Source: Gracilibacillus ureilyticus (GTDB taxonomy: Bacteria; Bacillota; Bacilli; Bacillales; Amphibacillaceae). Taken from it: DNA of 64,000 nt. The notes beneath the pieces are model-generated. The model searched no databases and had not been told where the DNA came from. It saw only the letters and a list, made by a program, of their open reading frames with translations. The translations under genes were made by a program, and so were the position numbers. Numbering within the stretch: the first letter of the stretch is position 1; each line of letters begins with the position of its first letter. The stretch is taken from the NCBI RefSeq assembly GCF_900111195.1, contig NZ_FOGL01000011.1, positions 16,529-80,528 on the forward strand, read 5' to 3'. Shown here piece by piece: positions 35,942 to 44,109 of the stretch.

Positions 35942-37042
35942 CTATTCCTCATTCAGGGATGTGTTACTTGATGCTTGCTTATTCGCATCATCCATATAAA
36001 CGGTACGGGATGGAAAGGCAACAGATACACCTTCCTCTGCAAGGATATCTAAAATTTTAAAATTGATCTCTTCCTTAATGCGTAAGTATTCTGCCCACAC
36101 CGTAGTGGAGGTAAAGAAATAGAGCATAATATCTAAACTGCTGCTGTTATAGTCCGTAAAATGTACGAAGATGGTGTCTGGATGAACCTCGGGATGATTT
36201 TGCAGATAATCCCTGATCTTGTTGGTCACAGACTCCAGTTTATCTTTAGGTGTACTGTATTCTACCCTTAAATTGAAACTAATCTGCCGTTTTCCCATTT
36301 CACTCCAATTTGTTATTGGCTCATTCGATAAAGTGGAGTTGGGAATGGTAATAAGGGCATCTGAGAATGTTCGGATGATCGTACTGCGAAAGTTTATATC
36401 TTCCACAATCCCCTCAATACTGGGTGTTTGAATCCAATTCCCGATTGAAAATGGCTTCTCTGTAATAATCACCACACCACCAAAAAGGTTTTTAATTACT
36501 TCCTGTGCTGCAAGGGCAAATGCTAAACCGCCAATACCAAGACCTGCAACAAATGTTCCTACATCATAATCAAATTCCTGTGCAATGATACTTATACTAA
36601 TCGCAATAATAATTACCCGGATCGCTTTTGACAGAAAGGGGATCAGTATCCGGTCAATTTCGATATTGGTGTGGGAATTCAGCTTCATAAATAAAATAGA
36701 GCTGTTTGAAGATAAGTTAAATAATCCCCAAGTTACGACAATAATATATCCTACCCTAATCAGGCTCAGCAGTAATGGATTATTCTGCTCGATATATGGA
36801 AAAAAATCAATCGCTACATACAAACCGATTAATATGAAAATCCATCTTAAAGGACGTTCAAAGGCTTCTACAATCTGATTTAAAAATTCGGACTTTGCCA
36901 TTTTTGTTAGTTTCACGATTAAATAGAAAACATACTTCGTAAATAATTTTCTTAAGATTAAGAATAAGAGGACGATTCCTAATGAAATTGCTATGTTTAT
37001 CCAGTCCTCTGTACTTATTCTGTTCCAGAATTGCCAGTTCAA
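35942..37042 (-). CDS. MscS-family mechanosensitive channel, YhdY-like
   Basis: This 366-residue channel has several N-terminal helices, the pore-lining TM3 (FVAGLGIGGLAFALAAQEVIKN) and the beta domain with GIVEDINFRSTIIRTFSDALITIPN, diagnostic of MscS. It would release solutes on hypo-osmotic shock. Length fits B. subtilis YhdY. Its start is TTG preceded by AAAGGAG. It lies 15 bp after the YhaM-family gene on the same strand, so they may be cotranscribed. Confidence 0.9.
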   Translation of the reverse strand: MNWQFWNRISTEDWINIAISLGIVLLFLILRKLFTKYVFYLIVKLTKMAKSEFLNQIVEAFERPLRWIFILIGLYVAIDFFPYIEQNNPLLLSLIRVGYIIVVTWGLFNLSSNSSILFMKLNSHTNIEIDRILIPFLSKAIRVIIIAISISIIAQEFDYDVGTFVAGLGIGGLAFALAAQEVIKNLFGGVVIITEKPFSIGNWIQTPSIEGIVEDINFRSTIIRTFSDALITIPNSTLSNEPITNWSEMGKRQISFNLRVEYSTPKDKLESVTNKIRDYLQNHPEVHPDTIFVHFTDYNSSSLDIMLYFFTSTTVWAEYLRIKEEINFKILDILAEEGVSVAFPSRTVYMDDANKQASSNTSLNEE

Positions 37043-37057
37043 TTTCTCCAGACTCCT

Positions 37058-38287
37058 TTACTTTTCCTCATCTTTTTCTGTATTTTCATAACGACTATCT
37101 AAATAGTCAACAATATGGATAATATATCCTTCTAAATTCAGCGGTTTTCTTACAGCACTTCCCCATTCCGGTAAACCGTGATGACAGAGAATACAGTGTG
37201 ACATAAGATGAATTGCCTCCATGCTGATTGAAATCTGATGATCCTCAATCACTTTATTTAAGAGTAAAACACCATAAGGGATATGTCCAACCATTAGACC
37301 AATCGGATCCATTGCAATCCCGGATTGTTTCCTGTCAGGCTCCTCAAATTGGGCAGTAGGATACAGGTAGTGGAATACCTCCATACTCCGGCCTGCATAA
37401 TCATATTCAAGTAATTTGCCGATGTCATGGAAGAGTATGCTTGTCATTAGGGCATCATAATTTATTGATTCATATTTGTATTCAGACATACCATGTAACA
37501 TACTATACAAATGATCAATGGTGCCTTTCCACACAAATCCATTTGCAGATTGATCCTGTTTAAGAGATTCCCAGATTTCCTGTTTATATTGAGTTTCTAC
37601 TTTGTGAATCAGTTTGATTACTGCCTGAAAAGGATTTTCTTCTATTACAGTAATAAACCTGCAGAATCGCATAAGACCGATTGTATGTTTTAACAGGCCC
37701 CCAAGATAGTTATGATGATACCCTTTTGCAGCAGGACTTAATTTAAAGCTGTCCCACAGTCTCTCCATCGCATTAAGCGCAATAGATTGATAGGGCTGTT
37801 TCAGATCATAAATATACGCAAATAATTCACATGTGAGCTCATCAAGGTCCTGCCTCGTATATGCAAGTAGTTGAAAGGGGTCTATCTCTTCACTGCATGG
37901 TGAAATACTGGACACTGTTAAGCTCTTAAATCCATTGTATTCATCCACCTGCCCCTGTATATCAAATACACCTGACTTCTCGAGCAAAGGTACAGTCATT
38001 TCCACTGAGTTATTATTGTCCCACATTTTAGCAGGGATATTTCCTGCCTGATTACTAAAGGTGATTTTTAAAAATGATTTATTGGTTTTTGTTTGCTTTA
38101 TCTCAAAGTCATTTAGCAGGACCCGAATTTTAACAGACATCCCTCTTGTTGCTGATTGTAAGTTAAATGCAGGTTCAGATGTTGGCAGTGATGGTGGAGA
38201 GTATGTAGTGAGAATATCTTTTTTTTGCTGATCTGTTAAAGAATATTCAACAGGGATCATTTCATAAAAATAAGTATGGTTTGCCAT
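37058..38287 (-). CDS. YhaM-family 3'-5' exoribonuclease-like protein with OB and HD domains, divergent
   Basis: This 409-residue protein has an OB-fold nucleic-acid-binding domain (about 45-130) and an HD domain (H201; H287-D288 in ILFHDIGKLLEY; CHHGLPEWGS; HIVDYLDSR). The order and position next to prsA match yhaM, but B. subtilis YhaM is about 314 residues. Here there is a 40-residue N-terminal extension, roughly 55-60 extra residues inside the HD domain (about 213-275) and a shortened C-terminus. Catalytic residues look intact; RNase activity is inferred. The RBS is AAAGGAGTG. Confidence 0.82.
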   Translation of the reverse strand: MANHTYFYEMIPVEYSLTDQQKKDILTTYSPPSLPTSEPAFNLQSATRGMSVKIRVLLNDFEIKQTKTNKSFLKITFSNQAGNIPAKMWDNNNSVEMTVPLLEKSGVFDIQGQVDEYNGFKSLTVSSISPCSEEIDPFQLLAYTRQDLDELTCELFAYIYDLKQPYQSIALNAMERLWDSFKLSPAAKGYHHNYLGGLLKHTIGLMRFCRFITVIEENPFQAVIKLIHKVETQYKQEIWESLKQDQSANGFVWKGTIDHLYSMLHGMSEYKYESINYDALMTSILFHDIGKLLEYDYAGRSMEVFHYLYPTAQFEEPDRKQSGIAMDPIGLMVGHIPYGVLLLNKVIEDHQISISMEAIHLMSHCILCHHGLPEWGSAVRKPLNLEGYIIHIVDYLDSRYENTEKDEEK

Positions 38288-38305
38288 TTTTTCACTCCTT
38301 TAATG

Positions 38306-38338
38306 AAAAACCCTATCTCCTGTAAACAAGAGATAGGG
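38306..38338 (-). terminator. terminator of prsA
   Basis: On the minus strand CCCTATCTC pairs with GAGATAGGG (38311-38319 with 38330-38338), followed by T5. Confidence 0.85.
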
Positions 38339-38344
38339 AATGGT

Positions 38345-39358
38345 TTATTCTTCTGTAGACTCGTCTGCTCCTGCATTCTCTTCTGTATCAGCAGGTTCTT
38401 CTGTTTGAGCATTTTCTTCTGTATCTGCAGATTCTTCTGTGCCACTCTCTTCCGTTGGCTCTTCTGCTGTATCTTCACCAGCTTCCTGTTCTGTTGCACT
38501 TTCAGCTGGTGCAAATAAGTCACTATATTGTTCGATCTTCACATCAATTTCTGCATTGTCAATTAAATCCTGCATTTTCGTTTGAATTGTAGTGTTATCT
38601 ACTTTAGTCATAGCAATCTGTCTTCTGATTTGATCTTTTATATCTTCCAATGGTTTTACATCTTCCACTTCCACACGATCTGTTACCTTAATAATGTGAT
38701 AACCGTGTTGTGTCTGAACAGGTTCACTAATTTCATCGATTTCCAGCGCATATGCTGCATCTTCAAACTCAGCTACCATTTTACCAGGTCCAAATTGTCC
38801 AAGATCACCGCCGTTTGCTGCACTGCCTGTATCTGTGGAATATTCCTGAGCCAATGTTGCAAAATCTTCGCCAGCATTCAATTTATCAAGTACTTCATTT
38901 GCTGTTTCTTCATCTGCTACAAGGATATGGCTTGCAACTAATTCTGTTTGCATTCTTTCATAATGTTTATTGATTTCTTCTTCCGTAACTTCAATGTCTT
39001 CAGTTATCGCCTTTTCCTGAAGAATGTTTCTTTTTAAATCTTCTTTAAAGTCATCTTCATCTGCATAACCGCTGCTTTGAAGAATCATTTCCCACTGTTC
39101 ACCGTACTGAGACTTATATGTTTCAATTTCTGCTTCAACTTCTGCGTCTGACACTTCATATTTATCTTCTAGGATGGTATTAATAACCATATCCTGAATT
39201 ACCGGTCCACCATTTGCTTCCAACAATTCTTCATAAAGAGCTTCTTTCGTAATGTTACCAGAACCTGTTTCCACTACAGTTTCAGACTCATCTGAAGAAC
39301 ATGCGGAAAGTGCTGCAATACTTGCTGCAACTGTTACTGTCATTAATAATTTTTTCAT
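38345..39358 (-). CDS. prsA: foldase lipoprotein PrsA
   Basis: This 337-residue membrane-anchored peptidyl-prolyl isomerase folds exported proteins outside the membrane. The type II signal ends LSAC (C20). N-terminal chaperone helices flank a PpiC/parvulin domain (about 137-230: [39 protein letters not shown]). The last 45 or so residues are an acidic Glu/Thr repeat tail ([14 protein letters not shown]), making it longer than B. subtilis PrsA (292). The RBS is AGGAGTG. Confidence 0.95.
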   Translation of the reverse strand: MKKLLMTVTVAASIAALSACSSDESETVVETGSGNITKEALYEELLEANGGPVIQDMVINTILEDKYEVSDAEVEAEIETYKSQYGEQWEMILQSSGYADEDDFKEDLKRNILQEKAITEDIEVTEEEINKHYERMQTELVASHILVADEETANEVLDKLNAGEDFATLAQEYSTDTGSAANGGDLGQFGPGKMVAEFEDAAYALEIDEISEPVQTQHGYHIIKVTDRVEVEDVKPLEDIKDQIRRQIAMTKVDNTTIQTKMQDLIDNAEIDVKIEQYSDLFAPAESATEQEAGEDTAEEPTEESGTEESADTEENAQTEEPADTEENAGADESTEE

Positions 39359-39474
39359 CTACATACACTCCTACTATTTGCTAATGCTATTTTTTTACTC
39401 TTGCAATAATATAACATACTTTTAGAGAAAAAAAACAGCTAAATAAGATATTCCTCTTTTTTTACATATTTTCA

Positions 39475-39654
39475 TTACGTATAAATTACTTCAACATAAG
39501 AAGATATTAATAATATTGTTATAAGGACATTGATGGTTCTGAATACATTCGGCTGCTTTTCTTCGCCCATCTCTGTCTGCATACACAATCTATAAGTTAA
39601 AGAGTTAAAAATAAATAAAACAAAAATTGAAAAAACTACAAACACCAAAAGCAT
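39475..39654 (-). CDS. small two-helix membrane protein
   Basis: A 59-residue ORF with a strong RBS (TAAGGAGG) and ATG at 39654. It has an N-terminal helix (MLLVFVVFSIFVLFIFN), a short polar loop (MQTEMGEEKQPN) and a second helix (INVLITILLISSYVEVIY). It lies in the gap between prsA and the DUF3267-like gene, same strand. Not recognised. The start and hydrophobic pattern make a chance ORF unlikely. Confidence 0.6.
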   Translation of the reverse strand: MLLVFVVFSIFVLFIFNSLTYRLCMQTEMGEEKQPNVFRTINVLITILLISSYVEVIYT

Positions 39655-39742
39655 GAATCTACCTCCTTATATTCATGTATTACTTTAACAAAAAAAAGAA
39701 GTTTTGAACAGTATGTCTCATTGGTTTTTGTTTTAACAACAA

Positions 39743-39770
39743 GAAAAGACAAGGAAATGAGTCCCTTGTC
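39743..39770 (-). terminator. terminator of the DUF3267-like gene
   Basis: GACAAGG/CCTTGTC stem (39748-39754 with 39764-39770) followed on the minus strand by TTTTCTTG; the T-run is weak. Confidence 0.55.
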
Positions 39771-39771
39771 T

Positions 39772-40311
39772 TTAGCGCTGGATTAAAATGTCGTAGCCTT
39801 GGTCATCGTTTGATATAATGCATTTTTTTGGTGCTTTCCATACATGTCTGACATAAATAAAATCCACATATGAAAGGCTTAAATTAACCGCACCAAATAA
39901 TAGAAAATAAGGATAATAGCCTGAATACATATATCCCGCAATAATACACGGAATAGTAATAAATAGAGTCGGTGATAATAATGCAAAAAGCAAAATTGGT
40001 TTCGAGGTTTTCGTATTTGAACAAACTTTAAAGTTTGGAATTAAGTTGAGCACAAAAGACCAAGATAATTTCAACCCCGTATCAGCACATTTTAACGGAA
40101 TTACATGGAGCGTTTTGTGCAGCAACGGCAACAATGCTAAACCAGCTATTATTGGTAGAAATCCATTATCCTGAATTGCTGCTTCCGGATGAATAAAGGT
40201 AAATGGTAAATATAAAGTTATAAATGACAATAATCCAAAAATAAATGATAGTATAATTAATCGGGTAATACCGAGCTTTTTTTTCACGTTTATAGAATCC
40301 CAACAATTCAT
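39772..40311 (-). CDS. membrane protein, possible DUF3267 (zincin-like) family
   Basis: This 179-residue protein has four hydrophobic segments and an HxxxH motif (LLHKTLHVIPL) between the second and third. DUF3267 proteins normally carry HExxH, so this copy has Lys in place of the catalytic Glu, and peptidase activity is doubtful. The RBS is AGAGGTG. Family assignment is from pattern only. Confidence 0.5.
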   Translation of the reverse strand: MNCWDSINVKKKLGITRLIILSFIFGLLSFITLYLPFTFIHPEAAIQDNGFLPIIAGLALLPLLHKTLHVIPLKCADTGLKLSWSFVLNLIPNFKVCSNTKTSKPILLFALLSPTLFITIPCIIAGYMYSGYYPYFLLFGAVNLSLSYVDFIYVRHVWKAPKKCIISNDDQGYDILIQR

Positions 40312-40461
40312 GGAATCACCTCTGTTATCACAATGTTAGTTATTATTTTCAGTGTAGAATATGCTTCATTTAGAAGCCCTTCATGACTATAGTATGATTT
40401 ATAATAAAAATCAATAGGTTTTTCAGAAAAAATAAAATGAAAGCGATCTCTTTTCAAAATC

Positions 40462-40490
40462 TTGACTAATACTATAAATAAAGAGTATAA
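40462..40490 (+). promoter_or_regulatory. sigma-A promoter of yhaI
   Basis: TTGACT (40462-40467), 17-18 bp, then GTATAA/TATAAA (40485-40491); 54 bp upstream of the yhaI start. Confidence 0.6.
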
Positions 40491-40543
40491 ATAAAGAAGA
40501 GTAGCATATATTTTAAAATAATAGAAAGGTTGTCTTTCATTAT

Positions 40544-40891
40544 ATGGAGATGGAGAGGGAGTTAAAGAAACAGCAATTTCATATTCATTTGTTACTTTCT
40601 ATTAGTGATATTGATACACATCCATTAGTGCGCTTATTAGTGGAGTCAGGAGTATCAGAAACAGAATATCAGATGCTGCTCAAATTATTAGATGAACTGG
40701 AACGTACTTTCTTTGAATGGAAAGAAGAAGGGTACCTGAATTTTGAAGCGTTACTAGTGCGCTTTGCCGGTGGGCTATGTGAAAAACTGGATCCCGAGCG
40801 AACGATGCTTGCATTAAGGGAAGAAGGAATGTACATAGAGTTAGTGGAAGAATTCATAAAAATTCATTTTAAATACAAAAAGAACGACTAG
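40544..40891 (+). CDS. yhaI: DUF1878 protein YhaI
   Basis: This is a 115-residue, mostly helical acidic protein. The length, the segment HPLVRLLVESGVSETEYQML and the position beside yhaH and hit fit YhaI (DUF1878); function unknown. An AAAGG lies about 15 bp upstream of the ATG, so the RBS is not ideal; an ATG at 40550 is the alternative. In B. subtilis scoC (hpr) lies between yhaI and yhaH; here the two are convergent with 25 bp between them. Confidence 0.8.
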   Translation: MEMERELKKQQFHIHLLLSISDIDTHPLVRLLVESGVSETEYQMLLKLLDELERTFFEWKEEGYLNFEALLVRFAGGLCEKLDPERTMLALREEGMYIELVEEFIKIHFKYKKND

Positions 40892-40910
40892 CTTCAGTCG
40901 TTCTTTGAAT
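40879..40910. terminator. bidirectional terminator yhaI / yhaH
   Basis: AAAGAACGACT (40879-40889) and AGTCGTTCTTT (40896-40906), an 11-bp perfect stem overlapping the yhaI stop codon. Confidence 0.85.
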
Positions 40911-40916
40911 AGCTGA

Positions 40917-41288
40917 TCAGGCTTCTTCAGTTTGCTTCTTTGTTTTTTCCTCTAATTCTTTCAAGCTTTTTTCAATTTGATTTAAATACTTTTGAATATT
41001 TTTCTGGTGTGGTTCCACAGTTTGCTTCCATGATTCGATTGATTGTTTCACATCTGCTGACAGGTCCTTGATTAAAGCTGCACCTTCTTTAGAAGTTTTT
41101 GCAATTTGGTCTTTTAATTCAACACCATCTTCTTTAAAGTGTTTAAACGCCTGAATCGCCTCATCGCCTTTATGTTTTACATCATAGCGAAATTCTCTGC
41201 CAGGCTTAGGCGCGTTTAATAACGTCGCAGTTGCACTTATTGCTCCACCAACAACAATTCCAAATAATAGTGATTTTGCATTAATCAT
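40917..41288 (-). CDS. yhaH: YtxH-like protein YhaH
   Basis: A 123-residue protein with an N-terminal Gly/Ala-rich helix (LLFGIVVGGAISATATLLNAPKPG), the YtxH/gas-vesicle-like signature, and a long charged helical tail. YtxH-type proteins are stress-associated; the function is unproven. The ATG at 41288 has AAAGGGAGTG upstream. It is downstream of hit on the same strand. Confidence 0.83.
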   Translation of the reverse strand: MINAKSLLFGIVVGGAISATATLLNAPKPGREFRYDVKHKGDEAIQAFKHFKEDGVELKDQIAKTSKEGAALIKDLSADVKQSIESWKQTVEPHQKNIQKYLNQIEKSLKELEEKTKKQTEEA

Positions 41289-41355
41289 ATGAAACACTCC
41301 CTTTTATAACATATTATTCACTTTTTTCCATGGAATAAAACTACTTTTATTAGGC

Positions 41356-41787
41356 CTAGCGAATTTGTTTATTTATTGATCCGGCAATTTCTGCTAAGTC
41401 GTTTGAAGAATATTCCTTTTCGTGTGTAATCCATTTTGTGCCAAATCCATCTTCTTTACCGTAACGCGGTATAATGTGGAGATGCAGATGAAAAACAGAT
41501 TGACCTGCCGGCGCTTCATTATTATTCAGTATATTTATGCCGTTGGGCTGAAATGACTCTTTTAGAGCTCTCGCTATCTTTGGAACTCTGCTAAATAGTT
41601 TGGCTGCAGTTTCATCGTCTGTTTCATAAATATCTTTTGAATGTGTTTTGGAAATGATTAATGTATGTCCTTTAGTAATCTGGCTTATGTCAAGAAATGC
41701 ATAAACGTGATCATCTTCATACACTTTCGCTGAAGGAATATCTCCTGCGATAATTTTACAAAAAATGCAATCATTATGTACTGTCAT
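41356..41787 (-). CDS. hit: HIT-family nucleotide hydrolase
   Basis: This is a 143-residue histidine-triad protein. Two Cys in DCIFCKI and the triad SVFHLHLHIIPRY (HxHxH) are clear. It hydrolyses nucleoside phosphoramidates or dinucleotides. The ATG at 41787 with GGAG upstream is chosen over the long open extension to 41871. It is divergent from ecsA, as in B. subtilis. Confidence 0.95.
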   Translation of the reverse strand: MTVHNDCIFCKIIAGDIPSAKVYEDDHVYAFLDISQITKGHTLIISKTHSKDIYETDDETAAKLFSRVPKIARALKESFQPNGINILNNNEAPAGQSVFHLHLHIIPRYGKEDGFGTKWITHEKEYSSNDLAEIAGSINKQIR

Positions 41788-41981
41788 TGGACATGCTCCT
41801 TTACAATGTTTTTTTTCGTTCTTTACAGTGTATAAATCTATTGTATAAATATTTGAATCGAAGCGCAACAATGTGTTACTAAGCGTAGGAATTCAGATTA
41901 TTTTTTGGCAACTCCAACTTAAAATGTTAAGATTTAAAAAATGACACTAATTAGTGGAAAGAGACAGGAAGGAAGAGTGGG

Positions 41982-42728
41982 ATGGAACCATTATTACATA
42001 TTGATAACTTAGAAGGGGGATATACCCATCGTAATGTACTTCACGGAATCTCTTTTGAGGTATTCCCTGGTGAAATAGTTGGTTTAATTGGATTAAATGG
42101 CGCAGGGAAAAGTACAACAATTAAACATGTAATAGGTCTGATGCAGCCAAAGAAAGGAACTGTATCTATCAATGGGAAAACTTTTGATCAGGCAGAGGAA
42201 AGCTATCGCGCCCAATTTAGCTACATTCCTGAAATGCCTGTTCTATATGATGAATTAACATTGGAAGAACATCTGCGTCTAACTGCTATGGCTTATGGGT
42301 TAACGGAAGAAACCTTTCAGTCACGTGTCGCCCCACTATTAAAAGAATTCCGTCTGGAAAAGAAATTAAAAGCATTTCCCATTCATTTTTCCAAAGGGAT
42401 GAGACAAAAAGTAATGATTATGGCAGCATTTCTTGTAGAGCCGTCATTGTATATTGTAGATGAGCCTTTTGTCGGTTTGGACCCGCTCGGGATTCAGTCA
42501 TACTTACAGTGGATGAATCAAATGAAAGAAAATGGAGCAGGTGTTCTAATGTCTACACATATTCTGGCAACTGCTGAACGTTACTGTGACAGGTTTGTTA
42601 TTCTGCATGAAGGTAGTATCAGAGCAAAAGGGACACTAACTGAACTGAGACAGGAATTCGGACAACCTGAGGCAACCCTGGATGATCTGTATATCCAATT
42701 GACAAAGGAAGCAGATAGTTATGCTTAA
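41982..42728 (+). CDS. ecsA: ABC transporter ATPase EcsA
   Basis: A 248-residue ATPase with Walker A GLNGAGKST, signature FSKGMRQKVM and Walker B LYIVDEPFVGLDP. In B. subtilis the Ecs transporter affects protein secretion, intramembrane proteolysis by RasP, competence and sporulation. Strong RBS (GGAAGGAAGAG). Overlaps ecsB by 8 bp. Confidence 0.94.
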   Translation: MEPLLHIDNLEGGYTHRNVLHGISFEVFPGEIVGLIGLNGAGKSTTIKHVIGLMQPKKGTVSINGKTFDQAEESYRAQFSYIPEMPVLYDELTLEEHLRLTAMAYGLTEETFQSRVAPLLKEFRLEKKLKAFPIHFSKGMRQKVMIMAAFLVEPSLYIVDEPFVGLDPLGIQSYLQWMNQMKENGAGVLMSTHILATAERYCDRFVILHEGSIRAKGTLTELRQEFGQPEATLDDLYIQLTKEADSYA

Positions 42729-43938
42729 TCCACATACGCTGTTTACAGAACGTTTAAAATCCCATATGAAAGAATTGAATCGTTATCTAAAATATATCCT
42801 GACAGGACACCTAGCCATCGCTATGTTCTTTATTTTTTCGGCTTTAGCTGTATATTATCAGAAATGGCTGGAACAATTACCTGCTACGTTTCCTGTAGCA
42901 CTCATTATTTCCCTTCTTTTAGGATTAGTAGCAACACATAGTCCTATTCAGACAATGCTCAAGAAAGCTGATATTGTTTTCCTTATTCCGGCAGAGTACC
43001 GATTGAAAGGGTACTTCAGACGTACACTTATATACAGCTATATTACACAGATTTACTTATTCCTGTTTGTTTATGCAGCATTAGCACCCCTTTATTTAAC
43101 CGTATATGAAGGGAAAACTTATGGCTTACTTTTCCTGGTGCTTCTTATTATAAAGGGATGGAGCCTTGTTGCTAACTGGTGGATGTTGAAAGTCCGTGAT
43201 TCTTCTATGAGGGCAGTTGACGTGATTGTACGTTACTTTCTGATAAGCGCAATTATCTACTTTTTCATCAAACAGGAACTGATACTACTGCTAATGGTGA
43301 CCGTTATGTTGATTGGATTACTTATTTATAATTTCAGTCTGTCAAAAAGACAAAAGGCGATAAATTGGGAAGTACTGATTGAGCGGGATTATGTAAGAAT
43401 GCGTTCCTTTTACAGGTTAGCAAACATGTTTACCGATGTTCCCCATTTAGAAACGTCTGTAAAGAAACGGGCAGTGATTGCCAGAGTATTAACTGGTGCC
43501 ATACCATTTCAACAAAACAGCAGCTACACTTATTTATATCGATTGACAACTGCAAGAAGTGGTGAGTATTTCGGGATATATTTACGTTTGCTGGTAATAG
43601 GAGCATTGCTTATTCTATTTGTCCCTAATGTATGGCTGAAGCTTATTTTTGCTATTTTGTTTAGTTACATGACATTTATTCAGTTAATGCCATTATGGAA
43701 ACACCATACGACAATCATATGGCTGGATCTATACCCTGTTGCAAACAACGTGCGGCAAGAGTCCTTTATAAAATGGCTGCAACAGTTAATGTTTGTTCAG
43801 ATGCTGCTGTTTGCAGTCTTTCTGTTAATAATAGAAAGCTATATAACTGGAGGATTAATGGTAATTGCAGCGGTTACCTTCACATTTTTGTTTGTACCTA
43901 GATATGTGAGTGCAAAAATTAGTGGGAAAAAAACGTAA
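42721..43938 (+). CDS. ecsB: ABC transporter membrane subunit EcsB
   Basis: A 405-residue membrane subunit with about ten hydrophobic segments and the EcsB N-terminal pattern LFTERLKSHMKELNRYLKYI. It is coupled to ecsA. The third gene, ecsC, found downstream in B. subtilis, is absent; the strand switches to yhaA after a repeat relic and a terminator. Confidence 0.93.
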   Translation: MLNPHTLFTERLKSHMKELNRYLKYILTGHLAIAMFFIFSALAVYYQKWLEQLPATFPVALIISLLLGLVATHSPIQTMLKKADIVFLIPAEYRLKGYFRRTLIYSYITQIYLFLFVYAALAPLYLTVYEGKTYGLLFLVLLIIKGWSLVANWWMLKVRDSSMRAVDVIVRYFLISAIIYFFIKQELILLLMVTVMLIGLLIYNFSLSKRQKAINWEVLIERDYVRMRSFYRLANMFTDVPHLETSVKKRAVIARVLTGAIPFQQNSSYTYLYRLTTARSGEYFGIYLRLLVIGALLILFVPNVWLKLIFAILFSYMTFIQLMPLWKHHTTIIWLDLYPVANNVRQESFIKWLQQLMFVQMLLFAVFLLIIESYITGGLMVIAAVTFTFLFVPRYVSAKISGKKT

Positions 43939-43996
43939 CAGGAGAGATATAGAAAAAGTAGACAGAGGGGACATACCCTTTAAATTCTACCCAATG

Positions 43997-44025
43997 ACCG
44001 CTTCGGCCGATTGTTCCGCTTTATT
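43997..44025. repeat. short relic of the palindromic repeat family
   Basis: CGCTTCGGCCGATTGTTCCG followed by CTTT matches the outer arm of copy 2 (CGCTTCGGCCGATTGCTTCG at about 50089-50108). No other part of the element is present. Confidence 0.5.
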
Positions 44026-44041
44026 TCTAAGTGAAATTATC

Positions 44042-44078
44042 AAGGCCATTCAATGCGTATATTGAATGGCCTTTCGCA
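44042..44078. terminator. bidirectional terminator ecsB / yhaA
   Basis: AAGGCCATTCAA (44042-44053) and TTGAATGGCCTT (44062-44073), a 12-bp perfect stem. Confidence 0.88.
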
Positions 44079-44109
44079 ATTTATTTTGAGTCAATAATTT
44101 TGTCTATTA

